Shown one piece after another: positions 54,782-64,000 of a stretch of DNA of 64,000 nt. The notes beneath the pieces were generated by a model. It was not told where the DNA came from. It made no database searches and worked only from the letters and a program-made list of their open reading frames with translations. Source of the stretch: Orychophragmus violaceus (taxonomy: Eukaryota; Streptophyta; Magnoliopsida; Brassicales; Brassicaceae). Position numbers and translations under genes: made by a program. How positions within the stretch are numbered: position 1 is the stretch's first letter; each line of letters begins with the position of its first letter. Where the stretch lies: the NCBI GenBank assembly GCA_030180135.1, contig CM058230.1, forward strand, positions 25,318,067 through 25,382,066. The letters are read 5' to 3'.

Positions 54782-57466
54782 TCAGACTTCCGACGATGAC
54801 TTTTCCTTCTCGATAGACTCCTCTTGACGCCCGGAGACACTGGCCAAAGTCGCTATTTCCGAGCTAACGGATTGAACAAGGTCTGCAGGAACAGCCTCTG
54901 GGATAACCCCGCGATTCGTTCCAAACTCATCAACAGCACGCGGGACGGGAGGAGGAGAATCATTGAGAAGATTGAGAAGAGGATGGTGGATAGGAGAAAG
55001 AACAAACGTAAGTTCTTCCTTGGTCACGACCTCTGTCTCATCGATCTTGGCATTCACCGCGACTTCGTCAGCGGCAACTTGATCCAGAAGAGTCTGGGGA
55101 AATGATATGCCTTCGCCGCTAAGTTTATTCAGGCAGTTCTTTAAACCAGAAACCTGAGCTTGCTCAACCTGCAGGGCAACGGCAACATCCTGATCCTTCA
55201 CATACCGTTGAAAGAGGTCGAAATGAGTTTGTGCTTTCGCCCTAACAGCGGCCTCGACTCTGTCCCTTTCCTTCCGAATCATGTCGGAGTAAAATTTTTG
55301 CTGGTGTTCCATCTTCTTTTGCAACTTGAGAAAGTCGACTTTCGACTTCTCTTTAGCAAGACTCAACTCTTTTTCAACACCACGCAACTTATCCGAAAGT
55401 GCCATGTTGTTCGCCGACAGAACCTTTTGTTCTTCCTTGGCTTTCTTGAGAAGCTCATCCCGCTTGCTTACCGCGTCGGCCATCTTTTTAGCGCTCCAAG
55501 AACTCTCGAGAGCAACACGGTTTGACGCCGCAATCATCTGAAAACAAAACAAGGATTTCTTGTCAGCAAAAAGAAAGGACCAACAAACGACGTCCAGAAA
55601 AAAGGACTTACTGTTGCTTCGGCATGCTTCAGCCGAAGAATGGCGTCTGAGTGTGGAAGCTCTCGTAAAACCGGCCAATCTCTCTCATTTCCACGAACAC
55701 AAGTCAGCATGTCGAAACACGCCCGCGGATTGTCAATTAGCGGGACCTCGCTCTCGTACTGGTATGCAAAGTTATGGATCGAGGGTCGGGAATCTCCTTC
55801 CTTTATAGGGGCCCGAGGACGAACATGAACAATCTCCTTGCTAGAAACGAAGGGTTTTGTGTTACCGTAAGCATCGACGACATCTCCGGTTTCCTGATAA
55901 AAACGTTTCCACGGGTCCAGGCTTTTCTCAGTCTCATCGGTAGCCGTCGCATCAGGGATAACAGACTTATCGGTTGTAGTAGCCTTCTTTGTCGACTTTC
56001 CCTGGTCGGCTCTACCTTCCGCAGATCGCTTCCTGGATGGAACTTTTGGAGGAAGTTTGGAAGATGGGACCGTCGCCTCCGGTTGGACAGTCGCCGCGAC
56101 CTGAGAAACAATCGACTTATCTCCCGCGTCCGCCAGATGACTCCCGCCTTGAGACAATGCAGATACGTTTTTCTCCTTTACCGGTTTGGCAGGGGATGAA
56201 GATTTAGATGAGATTTTCTTCGAATAATTGACTGATTCAATTCTTTTCACCTTGCCCATCCTCCTCGGTTTCACAAGCTGTTCCGGTGTAACCTTCGTCT
56301 TGGTATTCCACTTTACTAAAGAAACAAAGAAAAGAGAAAAGGAATCGGTAAACTGACTCCAATAATATCAAATATCGACATAAGAGTACCATTGGAAATT
56401 CGAGGGAGAGACTTGCCGATCCGATCTCGAGAGAAGTCTGACCACTTACGAAGACCGAGGGATTGGATCTTTTTGAGAATCTGGAAGAAGTGATCGGGAA
56501 ACGGCTTAAGAAATGGATGATGCACTGCAAAAAAAAAACGGAATTGAGTAAATCATCCACGTTTATATCGGCAAGATCAGAACGATATCTACCAAATTTT
56601 GTATTCCACGACGATCGGATAAGGTCTCTAAGATCGTCAGGAACGACCAAGGGAGACATCTCGACATAAAAGTAATGTCGCTGCCAGTTGTTGATTTTGC
56701 TAGGCGCGTCTGTCACCACTCGATGGCCACTCTTCATCCTAACTGCAAAGCAACCAGGACTGGTCTTCGACATCCGATTGATTGAGGTCGCTTCTTCGAA
56801 GAAACCAACGGTGATTGTCACGTCGATGTCGGCACCAAGAACAAGGAGGCCAACCATATGGCGAACCGCGACAGCAGATAACTGAGAAATGGCAATTTCC
56901 CGGCGATGGCAGTAAGATATCAGCAGGTCGGGAAGCGGGAACCAACAGCGACTTCCCCCAGTATCAGTGTTAATAAAATACGACTCGTACAAGGTCAGAT
57001 AGCCCGGCGGAGGATTCCAAGGACGGTCAAGACTACCGGGAACAATAAAGCTGATTCTCGGATCTGCTCCACATCCCTGGAGCGTAGAGGTTATCGACTT
57101 CTCATCCGACCGAGTTTCAAAGACATTATCAAACATCTGAGGAAAATAAGCATCGGTGCCGGCGTCACCATCATCAGAATCAATCCCCTCTATATCAACA
57201 TCTTCGTCAGAACCTTCGGGATCCGAATCCCGAAGCTGCGAAATAAGAGGCTCACCCTGACCAGAGCCCTCTGCGTCACCCGACTGAAGCAAAAGCTCTC
57301 GACGATAAATAAATTCTTCAGCTGCGCGATAGCCGGGATGACCTCTCAAATCAGAGGACGTGGTAGCGGATGACGAACTGAACGAAGTATTGTGACGACT
57401 TGAAGAACCAGAAGACACAGGAACGACTTCCTTATCTTTACTTCCCGAGCAACGGATCAACGACAT
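54782..57466 (-). CDS. Antisense spliced gene of element C (Transposase_28-like, 822 aa)
   Basis: Four minus-strand exons, 57466-56593, 56524-56390, 56315-55612 and 55537-54782, join with correct phase across introns of 68, 74 and 74 bp, all GT-AG. Residues 1-130 are acidic and Ser-rich. About 130-290 match the 'putative gypsy type transposon' Transposase_28 domain (PPPGYLTLYESYF, RCWFPLPDLLISY, HMVGLLVLGADID). A basic nuclear-localisation-like stretch follows (about 350-420). The last exon is a long Lys/Glu coiled coil. Antisense extra ORFs of this kind are known in Tat-lineage elements; their function is unknown. MSLIRCSG (57466) is chosen as start; an upstream in-frame ATG exists at 57523. 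No internal stop is present, arguing for selection until recently. Confidence 0.85.
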
Positions 57467-57927
57467 AATTGATGAAGAACAAACGAAGAACACTAAACAA
57501 CGAACGAGGTTTGATCTAAACAACCTAGAAACCTAAGGAGGAGCGACGGCGGAAAGGCAACCGGAAAATAAATACGGTAGAGAGAAGAAATTACCTTTCG
57601 AAACTCTTCACTCGAGCAGAATGAAGAAAATGAGAAGTGAGAAGGGGCTATTTATGGTGAAAATGACGGCGCAGGATTCGAGGTAATAATTACCTAGGTG
57701 ACGCTTCGAGTTTCGCACCTATCTGACCAATTGAACCGAAAATCAATTTCGGTTTCATCTGACCTTCTCCGGTTTAGATCAAGTTATCAGATTTAGCAAA
57801 GCTCAATAAGAGATGGGCCTGAGCAGAAGCGAAGCCCGACCAATGAAGGAAATGGGCCTATAAACTCATAATCATAAACCATAAGTTAACTCCTCGTACT
57901 GACGACTTGAGTACAAGCCGCCACACT

Positions 57928-57946
57928 GGGGGGGGGGGGGGCTTAT
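57928..57946 (+). other. Polypurine tract of element C (14 G)
   Basis: Fourteen G then CTTAT precede the 3' LTR at 57947. This is where plus-strand DNA synthesis would be primed. On the RNA it is an unusually long G run. Confidence 0.75.
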
Positions 57947-58487
57947 TGTTAGAGTCAAGATTAGCACTTTCCTAAAAAGGCCTATTCATGAGTTTAGGTC
58001 GGCCCAGAATGGAAAGACGGTATTAAAGCCCAAGGCGGTAAAACTTAGGTTAAACCGAGCTCGGGACAACCGACTTACATTAGGGTATGGAAGGTGTCCA
58101 GTCCAAGAGGGCCGCGTGAGAAAATCGGTAAAAGGAAATATTCCGTATCAAGATAAGGCCGAGTTATTAGGAAAGATTCGTAATTATCTCTTATTTTCCT
58201 TTTATTGATAAACCGACTTGTAACCCTATATAAGGGAACCCCCGATATTCAATAAAGAACACGCTTTTCTTAATATTTTCGGCTTGAGAGACTTTAGAGC
58301 GATATTTGACCTAAAATCTCTCCGGCGACTTCTTAACAATCCTTCACCGGCTTCCATCTCGGAAACGCCGGCCTACAAACCCTAATTTCCCAAATCTCAC
58401 CGCGTTCTTAAATTCTTCTTTTAGAATCCCTAATTCCAAACCCTAAAACTCTTTCTATCTTTGGATAGACCGAGTTGAGATCTTACA
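57947..58487 (+). repeat. Element C 3' LTR, 541 bp
   Basis: Partner of 47578-48118; it ends GATCTTACA and is followed by the target copy TCTAT (58488-58492). It is also the likely source of promoter or leader sequence for the antisense gene if transcription starts on the minus strand. Confidence 0.93.
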
Positions 58488-58492
58488 TCTAT

Positions 58493-59177
58493 GTCTGAGT
58501 AGATTCCTAGTTAGGTTTAGGGTTTCTCACATAGGATTTCATGACTTGCTAGACTTGTTCAATTTCAGTTAAGGATTCAAACTATATCTGTTCTTCAATT
58601 TAATTGTGCTTAAAGCTAGTTCTAACCTGATCAATTAGAATCTAGATCTTAGGTTGCTAAATACGTCATGGAAGTGGGGTTTAGGAATCTGAACTAATTA
58701 AATTGGGCAATTAAACTATTCGCAAACGGAAGTTTGGTTTAGGATAATTGTGAACATATCAAACTTGGGATTAATGCTAGTTTAATCTGTTAGTTCTCGC
58801 AAACGAAAGTTTGGTTAGCTGCACTTAGACTTAGAGAATTATCGCAAATGAATTTGGTTAATTCTATATCTGTGTTTTGAGTTCTAGAACTGTGCTTAAT
58901 TAGATCCTTGCTGAATGAACTGTCTGCTTGTCTGATTTCCTGAGAATACCCTAGGCTTGACGCTTTTAATTACTTGCTTCCACAACCGTTAATCTCTGCT
59001 ACTGATTTACTTTCTCGCACCGCTTTTAATTTAATCACATTGCTTATTTCTAGTATTAGTCTCTACTGTTCTGATCTATTGAGACCAAGTGTCCCTGTGG
59101 ATTCGATAACCCTATATACTACTTTGACATTGCTGTTCACTTGCAGTTTAGTATAGGGATTAATTCTTGACCTATCA
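58493..59177 (+). repeat. Athila B 3' LTR, right part
   Basis: It completes the LTR begun at 47064 (514 + 685 = 1199 bp, exactly the 5' LTR length). It ends GACCTATCA, followed by ACTAT of the Athila A LTR. Confidence 0.93.
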
Positions 59178-59182
59178 ACTAT

Positions 59183-60021
59183 ATATTAGGTTTTACAGCC
59201 ACTTGTTAGGCTATACTTTCATAACTAAGTTTTATTTTTCAGAGAGAGTTTTAGGGGCTGGTTTTGTTCTCGAAAGAGACTTGATTTCGAACCCCTGTTC
59301 TTATTCTTTGATTATTTTATGATATCTACTTTGACTATGTTTTCTGTCATGATTGCTATGTCTGAGTAGATCTCTTGTTAGGTTAGGGATTCTCATTAGG
59401 GATTTGAAGGAATGTTAGATTAACTAATTTATTCAGATTCATCATCTAGTTCTTCATCTAATCTGTTCTTAATGCTTAATCTGAACTGACCATTTAGATT
59501 ATTGATATTAGGTTGATTCCCGCAACGACAGTTGGTTAATTAACTAGATCTGATTAGGTGAGCAATTTATCTATTCGCAAAGGAATTTGGTTTAGAGAAA
59601 TTGTGAACGAATGAACTTGGAATTAATGCATGTTTAGAACTCTAGGATTCGCAACGGAAGTTGGTCTGCTAGGTTGTTGGACATAGATAATTATCGCAGC
59701 GACAGCTGGTTAGTTTTACCTTCGTGATTCTAGTTCAAGAACGCTATAAATTGAATCTGATTAATTGTTATCTGATTTCCTGATATCCTGAGAACTCCCG
59801 AAACCTGACGCCTTCGTTTGATTGCTTACATCCGTCTCGCTCGATCTGTTTACTTGCTTTCTATTTTATTTACTGCTTTACAAATTTGCTTCGCCTAGCT
59901 TAAATCTGAATTACTCATAATCTATCGTGTGACCAGAGTCCTTGTGGATTTGATACCCTAAGTACTACATCTGCATCACTGTGCACTTGCAGTTAGAATA
60001 GGGATAAAACTAGACCTATCA
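59183..60021 (+). repeat. Athila A 3' LTR, right part
   Basis: It resumes at ATATTAGGTTTTACAGCC, exactly as in LTR A1 after position 36189, and ends GACCTATCA before ACGGC (60022-60026). Confidence 0.92.
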
Positions 60022-60026
60022 ACGGC

Positions 60027-61795
60027 CAACATCAAAGAAAAGCAAGAAACCCATTGGCAGAGCGGCCTTGCTACCACGATCCACTAGGACTCAACCCTAC
60101 TCAGTAAGAAAAGGAAGAAAATAAAGAACGATGATTTATGAAAAATCGGAGAAGAAAGGAGAGTATTTATAACCAAGAAAGGCAACAATTGCCAAAGCGA
60201 TGCATTCAAACCAATGCAACGGTTAACAATGTAAACCTTCAATGCGAAAACGGCGTTCCACTTTCCCATCAACACGCAAAACAACTATTAAAAAGCAGTA
60301 ATGGTGCGTGGACTAAGCCTAGAAAATCGAAAGGGAAATTCCACCAAAACACATCAAGATATTTTCGTACGATCACATACGGAAAAGCAAGGCCGCACCA
60401 ACGATCAGAAGCCGGGAACTGAACACCTTAAAAAAAGAAGAAGGGCAGAGCTAGAATATCCATGAACGGAGACGCTATTCATACAACAATCACAAAAAAC
60501 GAGCTAACTATTACAACAAAGAAAATATGATGGGAGATCGGACATACGAGGAGCGACCACGCTTCCCACAGCCAAGAACGCCACATTCGCTCCTCCTCCC
60601 TCCACCGATCCTTCGGAGGCAGCATCGCCACTCGACGAACCTCGCAACGGCGACGTACAAAGAAAAGTCAGGATCCAAGACATCGTGTCGCAACTCGTTA
60701 ACCTCCCGTTCCAAGAGAGGTTTATCCTTCTCGAGCCGAGCAATCAGCGCAGGAGGGATTAGCATGCCACTATCCACAAGCAGCCAGTACACACCAAGGA
60801 TACCGACCACCAGGTTCAACTCCAAAAGTTTATGAGTATAACGATCTCCTTGTTCTCTCTTCAACCTCAACTTGTCCAAACGATCGGAGGCCTTCTTGTA
60901 CAACGCTTCTCGCTCAAAACAAAGGCGCTAATCGAAAGAAGCCTAGAGCCCGTCGCGTTGAGTAACAAGGAGATCAATATCCGATGTGAGAGAACCAGCC
61001 ACGCGATCGGCCTTGCAAAGAAAATCGCGTTTCTCGCCCTCAAGCTCGATCAACCGCCTCTCATGATCCGCATCATTTTTCTTCTCCAAAGACAGAGCAG
61101 CGAAAACCCCCTTCGCCTCATCAAGCTCCTTACGAACCTGTTTTGGCTCGCGAGTAGAGGGTCACAGCGCGTCAACATATTCTCTAAGGATGCTCTCTGT
61201 TGACTTGGCATGTCTCCTCTCGGACTCATACGAATCCCTGAGCTGGTTCAGAATAGCAACAAACTACACAACGAATAATAATCAGTCCACACACCCGTTC
61301 TCCCACCCACAACATACACGAGAAAGTAGAATGCATACCATGACAAGGTGATGACTCAACTCCTCCTAATGATGAGGCTTGTGCATCGCCGATATAGAAA
61401 CAAGATTCTTGGGCAGACCTATCGCAATCTTCTAAATAAGATTGGCACACGACAACTTGTCGCTCACCAAGGGGGCGTTCCTTTATGAAGAAACGACCAA
61501 ACAGAGTCCCACAAATTTGGATCAGTATTGCCTGGCCAATCTGTCGGTTCATCAACACGAACAGAAGAAGCAGGAGCTAGACCTTCATAACGCTCATCCT
61601 CGCTCTCAGAGTCTGATCTACGCCTTTTGACGCCTGCCCCATGACACATGTCGCCATAGGCCTCAAAAGGCATAACGATCGTGCTCGCAACATCTCGCGA
61701 CGTCTCCTGACATCAGTCAGCTTCCTCCCCCCTCAGTTATAGCTCCCCTATCCTGCTTAACAAAGGGCGCACATCCTCCCCAATGGCAGTTGGGC
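60027..61795 (+). mobile_element. Element D, right part
   Basis: Element D resumes after Athila A. Its content is mainly a decayed antisense gene (next entry). No 3' LTR matching 31634-32087 could be found; sequence of a different type starts at about 61796. Confidence 0.5.
60511..61673 (-). pseudogene. Antisense gene remnant of element D, coiled-coil half
   Basis: Minus-strand frames 61673-61464 (KRRRSDSESEDERYEG) and 60903-60511 (LYKKASDRLDKLRLKRE ... ARLEKDKPLLEREVNELRH), with coiled-coil-like sequence in between, resemble in position and character the last exons of the antisense gene of element C. Stops and frame changes are present. No Transposase_28 motif is seen, so the N-terminal half is missing or too diverged. 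Confidence 0.5.
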
Positions 61796-64000
61796 TGTAA
61801 CGCCCCCTTCTTGTTTTCCGCTGACCGATGAGCTTACCGGCCAACAATCAAACAAGAACATGACCGATCGAACCCGAGCAGTCATACGAGAAGAGTGTGT
61901 CACAATACGAAAGCCAGAGATAATCCAGTTTGAGACAAAGGCTCGAACCAAACCATCTTTGACTCCGTTTACCTCGTTTCCACGATACGAAGCTTTTCAA
62001 CCCATACCGCTTCCACGAGTTGTGTCCGGTTTGGACGAAACCGTATATCACGGATTTATTCCGTTTTTATTACTTGAAAATATAAATCTTATTCATATCA
62101 ATATATGGTTCAATACAAATCATGTAACTGGGCCCATAAAATCTGAAATCGAAAGTAAAGTCAAAATGCGTAACAACCGATACCCAACGCCACCCCGAGA
62201 CTACTCCGAGTGTCCTACGCGTCCGCCGAGCTACGCCAAACCTGAAAAAAACACAAAAGAGTCTAATGAGTAATCTAAGATTACCCAGTGAGACGGCTCC
62301 CAACTAAAGACTGCTAACAATCTATTAATCCCGCCCAAACCCAAAATAACAATCATGTACAGTAGCTGATCACGTACTACCAAGACGTGATGAGCTCCAC
62401 AACACACAAGCATTCAATTAACAACACAACAATCAAAAGTAACCAAGGGAATCGAGAACACTGCGGCACATGCTCTCGATTAAACTCGATCTATCTATCG
62501 CATCTCTAACGCAATCTCCACACCATCTGGGCCCACTATACAAACTCGGTAACTTCCACGGGACCACTTAGCTATCCCACGGTAACTAAAACCTCCCACG
62601 ACTCCTAGACGAAACACGTAGTCCTCGACTAGGACACCGTTCTCTGCCCATCAATACGCGGTGACTCAAGTTACCCCCAGCAACCCAATCTTCCATGTAG
62701 TCCGGCCCTAGGACGCGACCTCGTATTCTCCGGACCACACAGCTACCGGCGTCACTCAGTAGGTTAACACCATAACCAGCACCACTGCCCGAAGGCACGT
62801 GTCTGATCAGGTAACTACTCGAGGATCCAATCGGGTCGGAAATACCGGAACGCCATCTTTAGACTTGCGGGATCTAACACGCCCTATAGAGTCCTATAAC
62901 AGCAATGTAAACAAGCATACTCATTGGGACTCTATCATGCAAGACCGACAAGGTCAAATAGAAACACTATCTTAATCCTCAATCAATCCCGTCCCACAAG
63001 TCCTATCACCAACCTCCACATCACCCAAACTTACTTGGTCCCGCACCAGAGTAAGTATCTACCAGTACAATCTACTCGGCCCAACACCGAAGTAGATAAA
63101 CAATCAAGCAATCAACGGTCTACTCGGCCCAACACCGAAGAAGATACACAATCACACAATCAACAGTCTACTCGTCCCAACACCAAAGTAGATACACAAT
63201 CACACAAACAACAGTCTACTCGGCCTAACACCGAAGTAGATACACAAGCACACCAACAACAGTCTACTCGGCCCATCACCGAAGTAGATACACAATCACA
63301 CAAACAATCAATCACAACACCACACAAACAATGATTTAGGTTTATTAGTCTTTTCTTATTTCCTTAACCTTTACTCATTCAATCCTTAACCTTTACTTAC
63401 ATTCAATCCGCTACCTTGGTATTAGTGGACTACTAATCCCGTAGATGGCTCATCAATCACACCACTTCTTTACTTATCACTTTCTATGTATCTTTTAATA
63501 CGTCCTCGATCTGTCGGTTTAGAGTTAGTAAGATTAATATCTCTCCGACATCTCATTATTCATTAACTTTCATTCATTACCCTTAACTCGACTAGTTAAC
63601 ACACCTCGTTATTATATTCTAAGTGTGTTATGTCTTTTAACCGTATTTTATCAACTCATACTTTCTCGTATATAGATTCCTTTAGATACATTCTTACATA
63701 CTTATAGATGCATATACGTCCTAGCATGCCGTTCTATATGTATGCATCACCCAATCAAGCAATCAACGAACTATCAATCAATTAATGCAACACCTAATCA
63801 AGCAAAAACGAACTATCAACGATTACAGATATAAGCGAACTAGCATGCATCCCTTACCCTAACTATCTCATTGATTAACCGAGTTATTAAATCAACCTAG
63901 CCGTTCTAACCAATTCAATCAATCGAGTAAGCAACCTAAACTACGGTTTATCAATTACGGACGGACGGATTGACGGACTAGTGAAACAACAAGACCCGAC
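61796..64000 (-). repeat. Probable long LTR in reverse orientation, cut by window end
   Basis: Starting TGTAACGCCCCC on the plus strand, the sequence reads on the minus strand as the end (GGGGGCGTTACA) of an LTR of the Tekay/Del chromovirus type. Minus-strand phrases such as GGCGTGTTAGATCCCGC, ATGGCGTTCCGGTATTTCCG and ACATGGAAGATTGGG look like such LTRs from memory. No coding motif is seen. It extends past the window, so neither full length nor partner LTR can be checked. Confidence 0.4.
63071..63310. repeat. 48-bp tandem repeat, five copies
   Basis: Units begin TCTACTCGGCCCAACACCGA at 63071, 63119, 63167, 63215 and 63263, each 48 bp with a few substitutions. As 48 is a multiple of three, the array stays open as a 16-residue repeat (STRPNTEVDTQ), part of a plus-strand frame at 62924-63334. 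The frame is probably a by-product of the repeat. Confidence 0.9.

Larger units (their letters stand above)
47578..58487 (+). mobile_element. Tat-lineage Gypsy retrotransposon C with antisense gene
   Basis: 10.9 kb, TCTAT duplication, 541-bp LTRs (about 0.6% divergent). It has a gag-pol frame on the plus strand, tandem repeats, then an intron-containing gene on the minus strand and a G14 polypurine tract before the 3' LTR. Lineage markers are a second, plant/archaeal-type RNase H after the RT-linked one and the antisense Transposase_28-like protein. The PBS and leader are missing. It is the youngest layer of the nest. Confidence 0.92.
41587..59177 (+). mobile_element. Athila B, non-autonomous Gypsy element with gag and protease only
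   Basis: It has complete LTRs, PBS and PPT, with an ACTAT duplication in the LTR of Athila A. Without element C it is about 6.7 kb. The internal region codes for gag and an aspartic protease, then about 1.5 kb of non-coding sequence shared with Athila A leads to the PPT. RT, RNase H and integrase are absent. Its gag and protease are nearly open, unlike A, so it may have contributed its own capsid proteins while borrowing polymerase. Confidence 0.9.
35852..60021 (+). mobile_element. Athila A, non-autonomous Gypsy element containing the inner nest
   Basis: After removing the nested 41587-59182 insert it is about 6.6 kb: LTR A1, PBS stub, a second LTR-like A2, full PBS, a gag remnant, a long non-coding 3' region with a polypurine tract, then the 3' LTR. 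It encodes no RT or integrase, so it would have needed proteins from another Athila. Flanking ACGGC duplications show that the complete double-LTR structure was inserted as one unit. Confidence 0.85.

Noticed and set aside
63071..63310. 48-bp repeats as a CRISPR array
   Set aside because: Units are contiguous with no unique spacers, and the DNA is plant nuclear.

Overview
This is plant nuclear DNA, most likely from a crucifer (Brassicaceae). The evidence is two intron-rich genes in the order known from Arabidopsis chromosome 1 (an At1g27850-type gene followed by RecQ-like helicase 5, At1g27880), a plant Pol III-type U6 snRNA gene, and Athila, Tat, Copia, Helitron and LINE/Sadhu-like transposable elements. 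Gene names rest on motif recognition and memory of the families; no search was run.

Layout. 1-4300: an RNase H-like retroelement remnant split by a young Copia element with very short (143 bp) LTRs. 4300-8550: AT-rich intergenic DNA with a 120-bp tandem duplication, a small LINE 3' end and an (AT)n microsatellite. 8550-20640: the genic core. A seven-coding-exon gene for a 1129-aa Ser/Pro-rich protein ending in a CaaX-like box is followed by a Sadhu-like retroposon and then a 19-exon RECQL5 gene. 20840-26770: a Helitron 3' end with RPA-like fragments, a LINE-like retroposon and a second Sadhu-like retroposon. 28136-28305: the U6 snRNA gene with USE, TATA and terminator. 28310-31605: diverged local duplicates (including a copy of the RECQL5 3' UTR), a broken LINE and a possible two-exon minus-strand mini-gene.

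31634-61795: a four-level nest of LTR retrotransposons. Element D is an old, pol-less Tat-like Gypsy element. Athila A lies inside D (35852-60021, target-site duplication ACGGC). Athila B lies inside the 3' LTR of A (41587-59177, ACTAT). Tat-type element C lies inside the 3' LTR of B (47578-58487, TCTAT). By-eye LTR divergence falls inward (A about 2.4%, B about 1.1%, C about 0.6%), as nesting requires. C has a 1703-codon gag-pol frame and, on the opposite strand, a four-exon 822-aa antisense gene. A and B carry no reverse transcriptase or integrase and appear non-autonomous. 61796-64000 looks like a long LTR in reverse orientation, with a 48-bp tandem repeat.

The least expected features are these: element C's primer-binding site is replaced by 65 bp of its own target flank; Athila A has an LTR-PBS-LTR double 5' end; a bipartite TCGATCGA-type cassette recurs through both Athila elements; a small hairpin shared by the two Athilas has a compensatory base-pair change; and a RECQL5 3' UTR copy lies 10 kb away.
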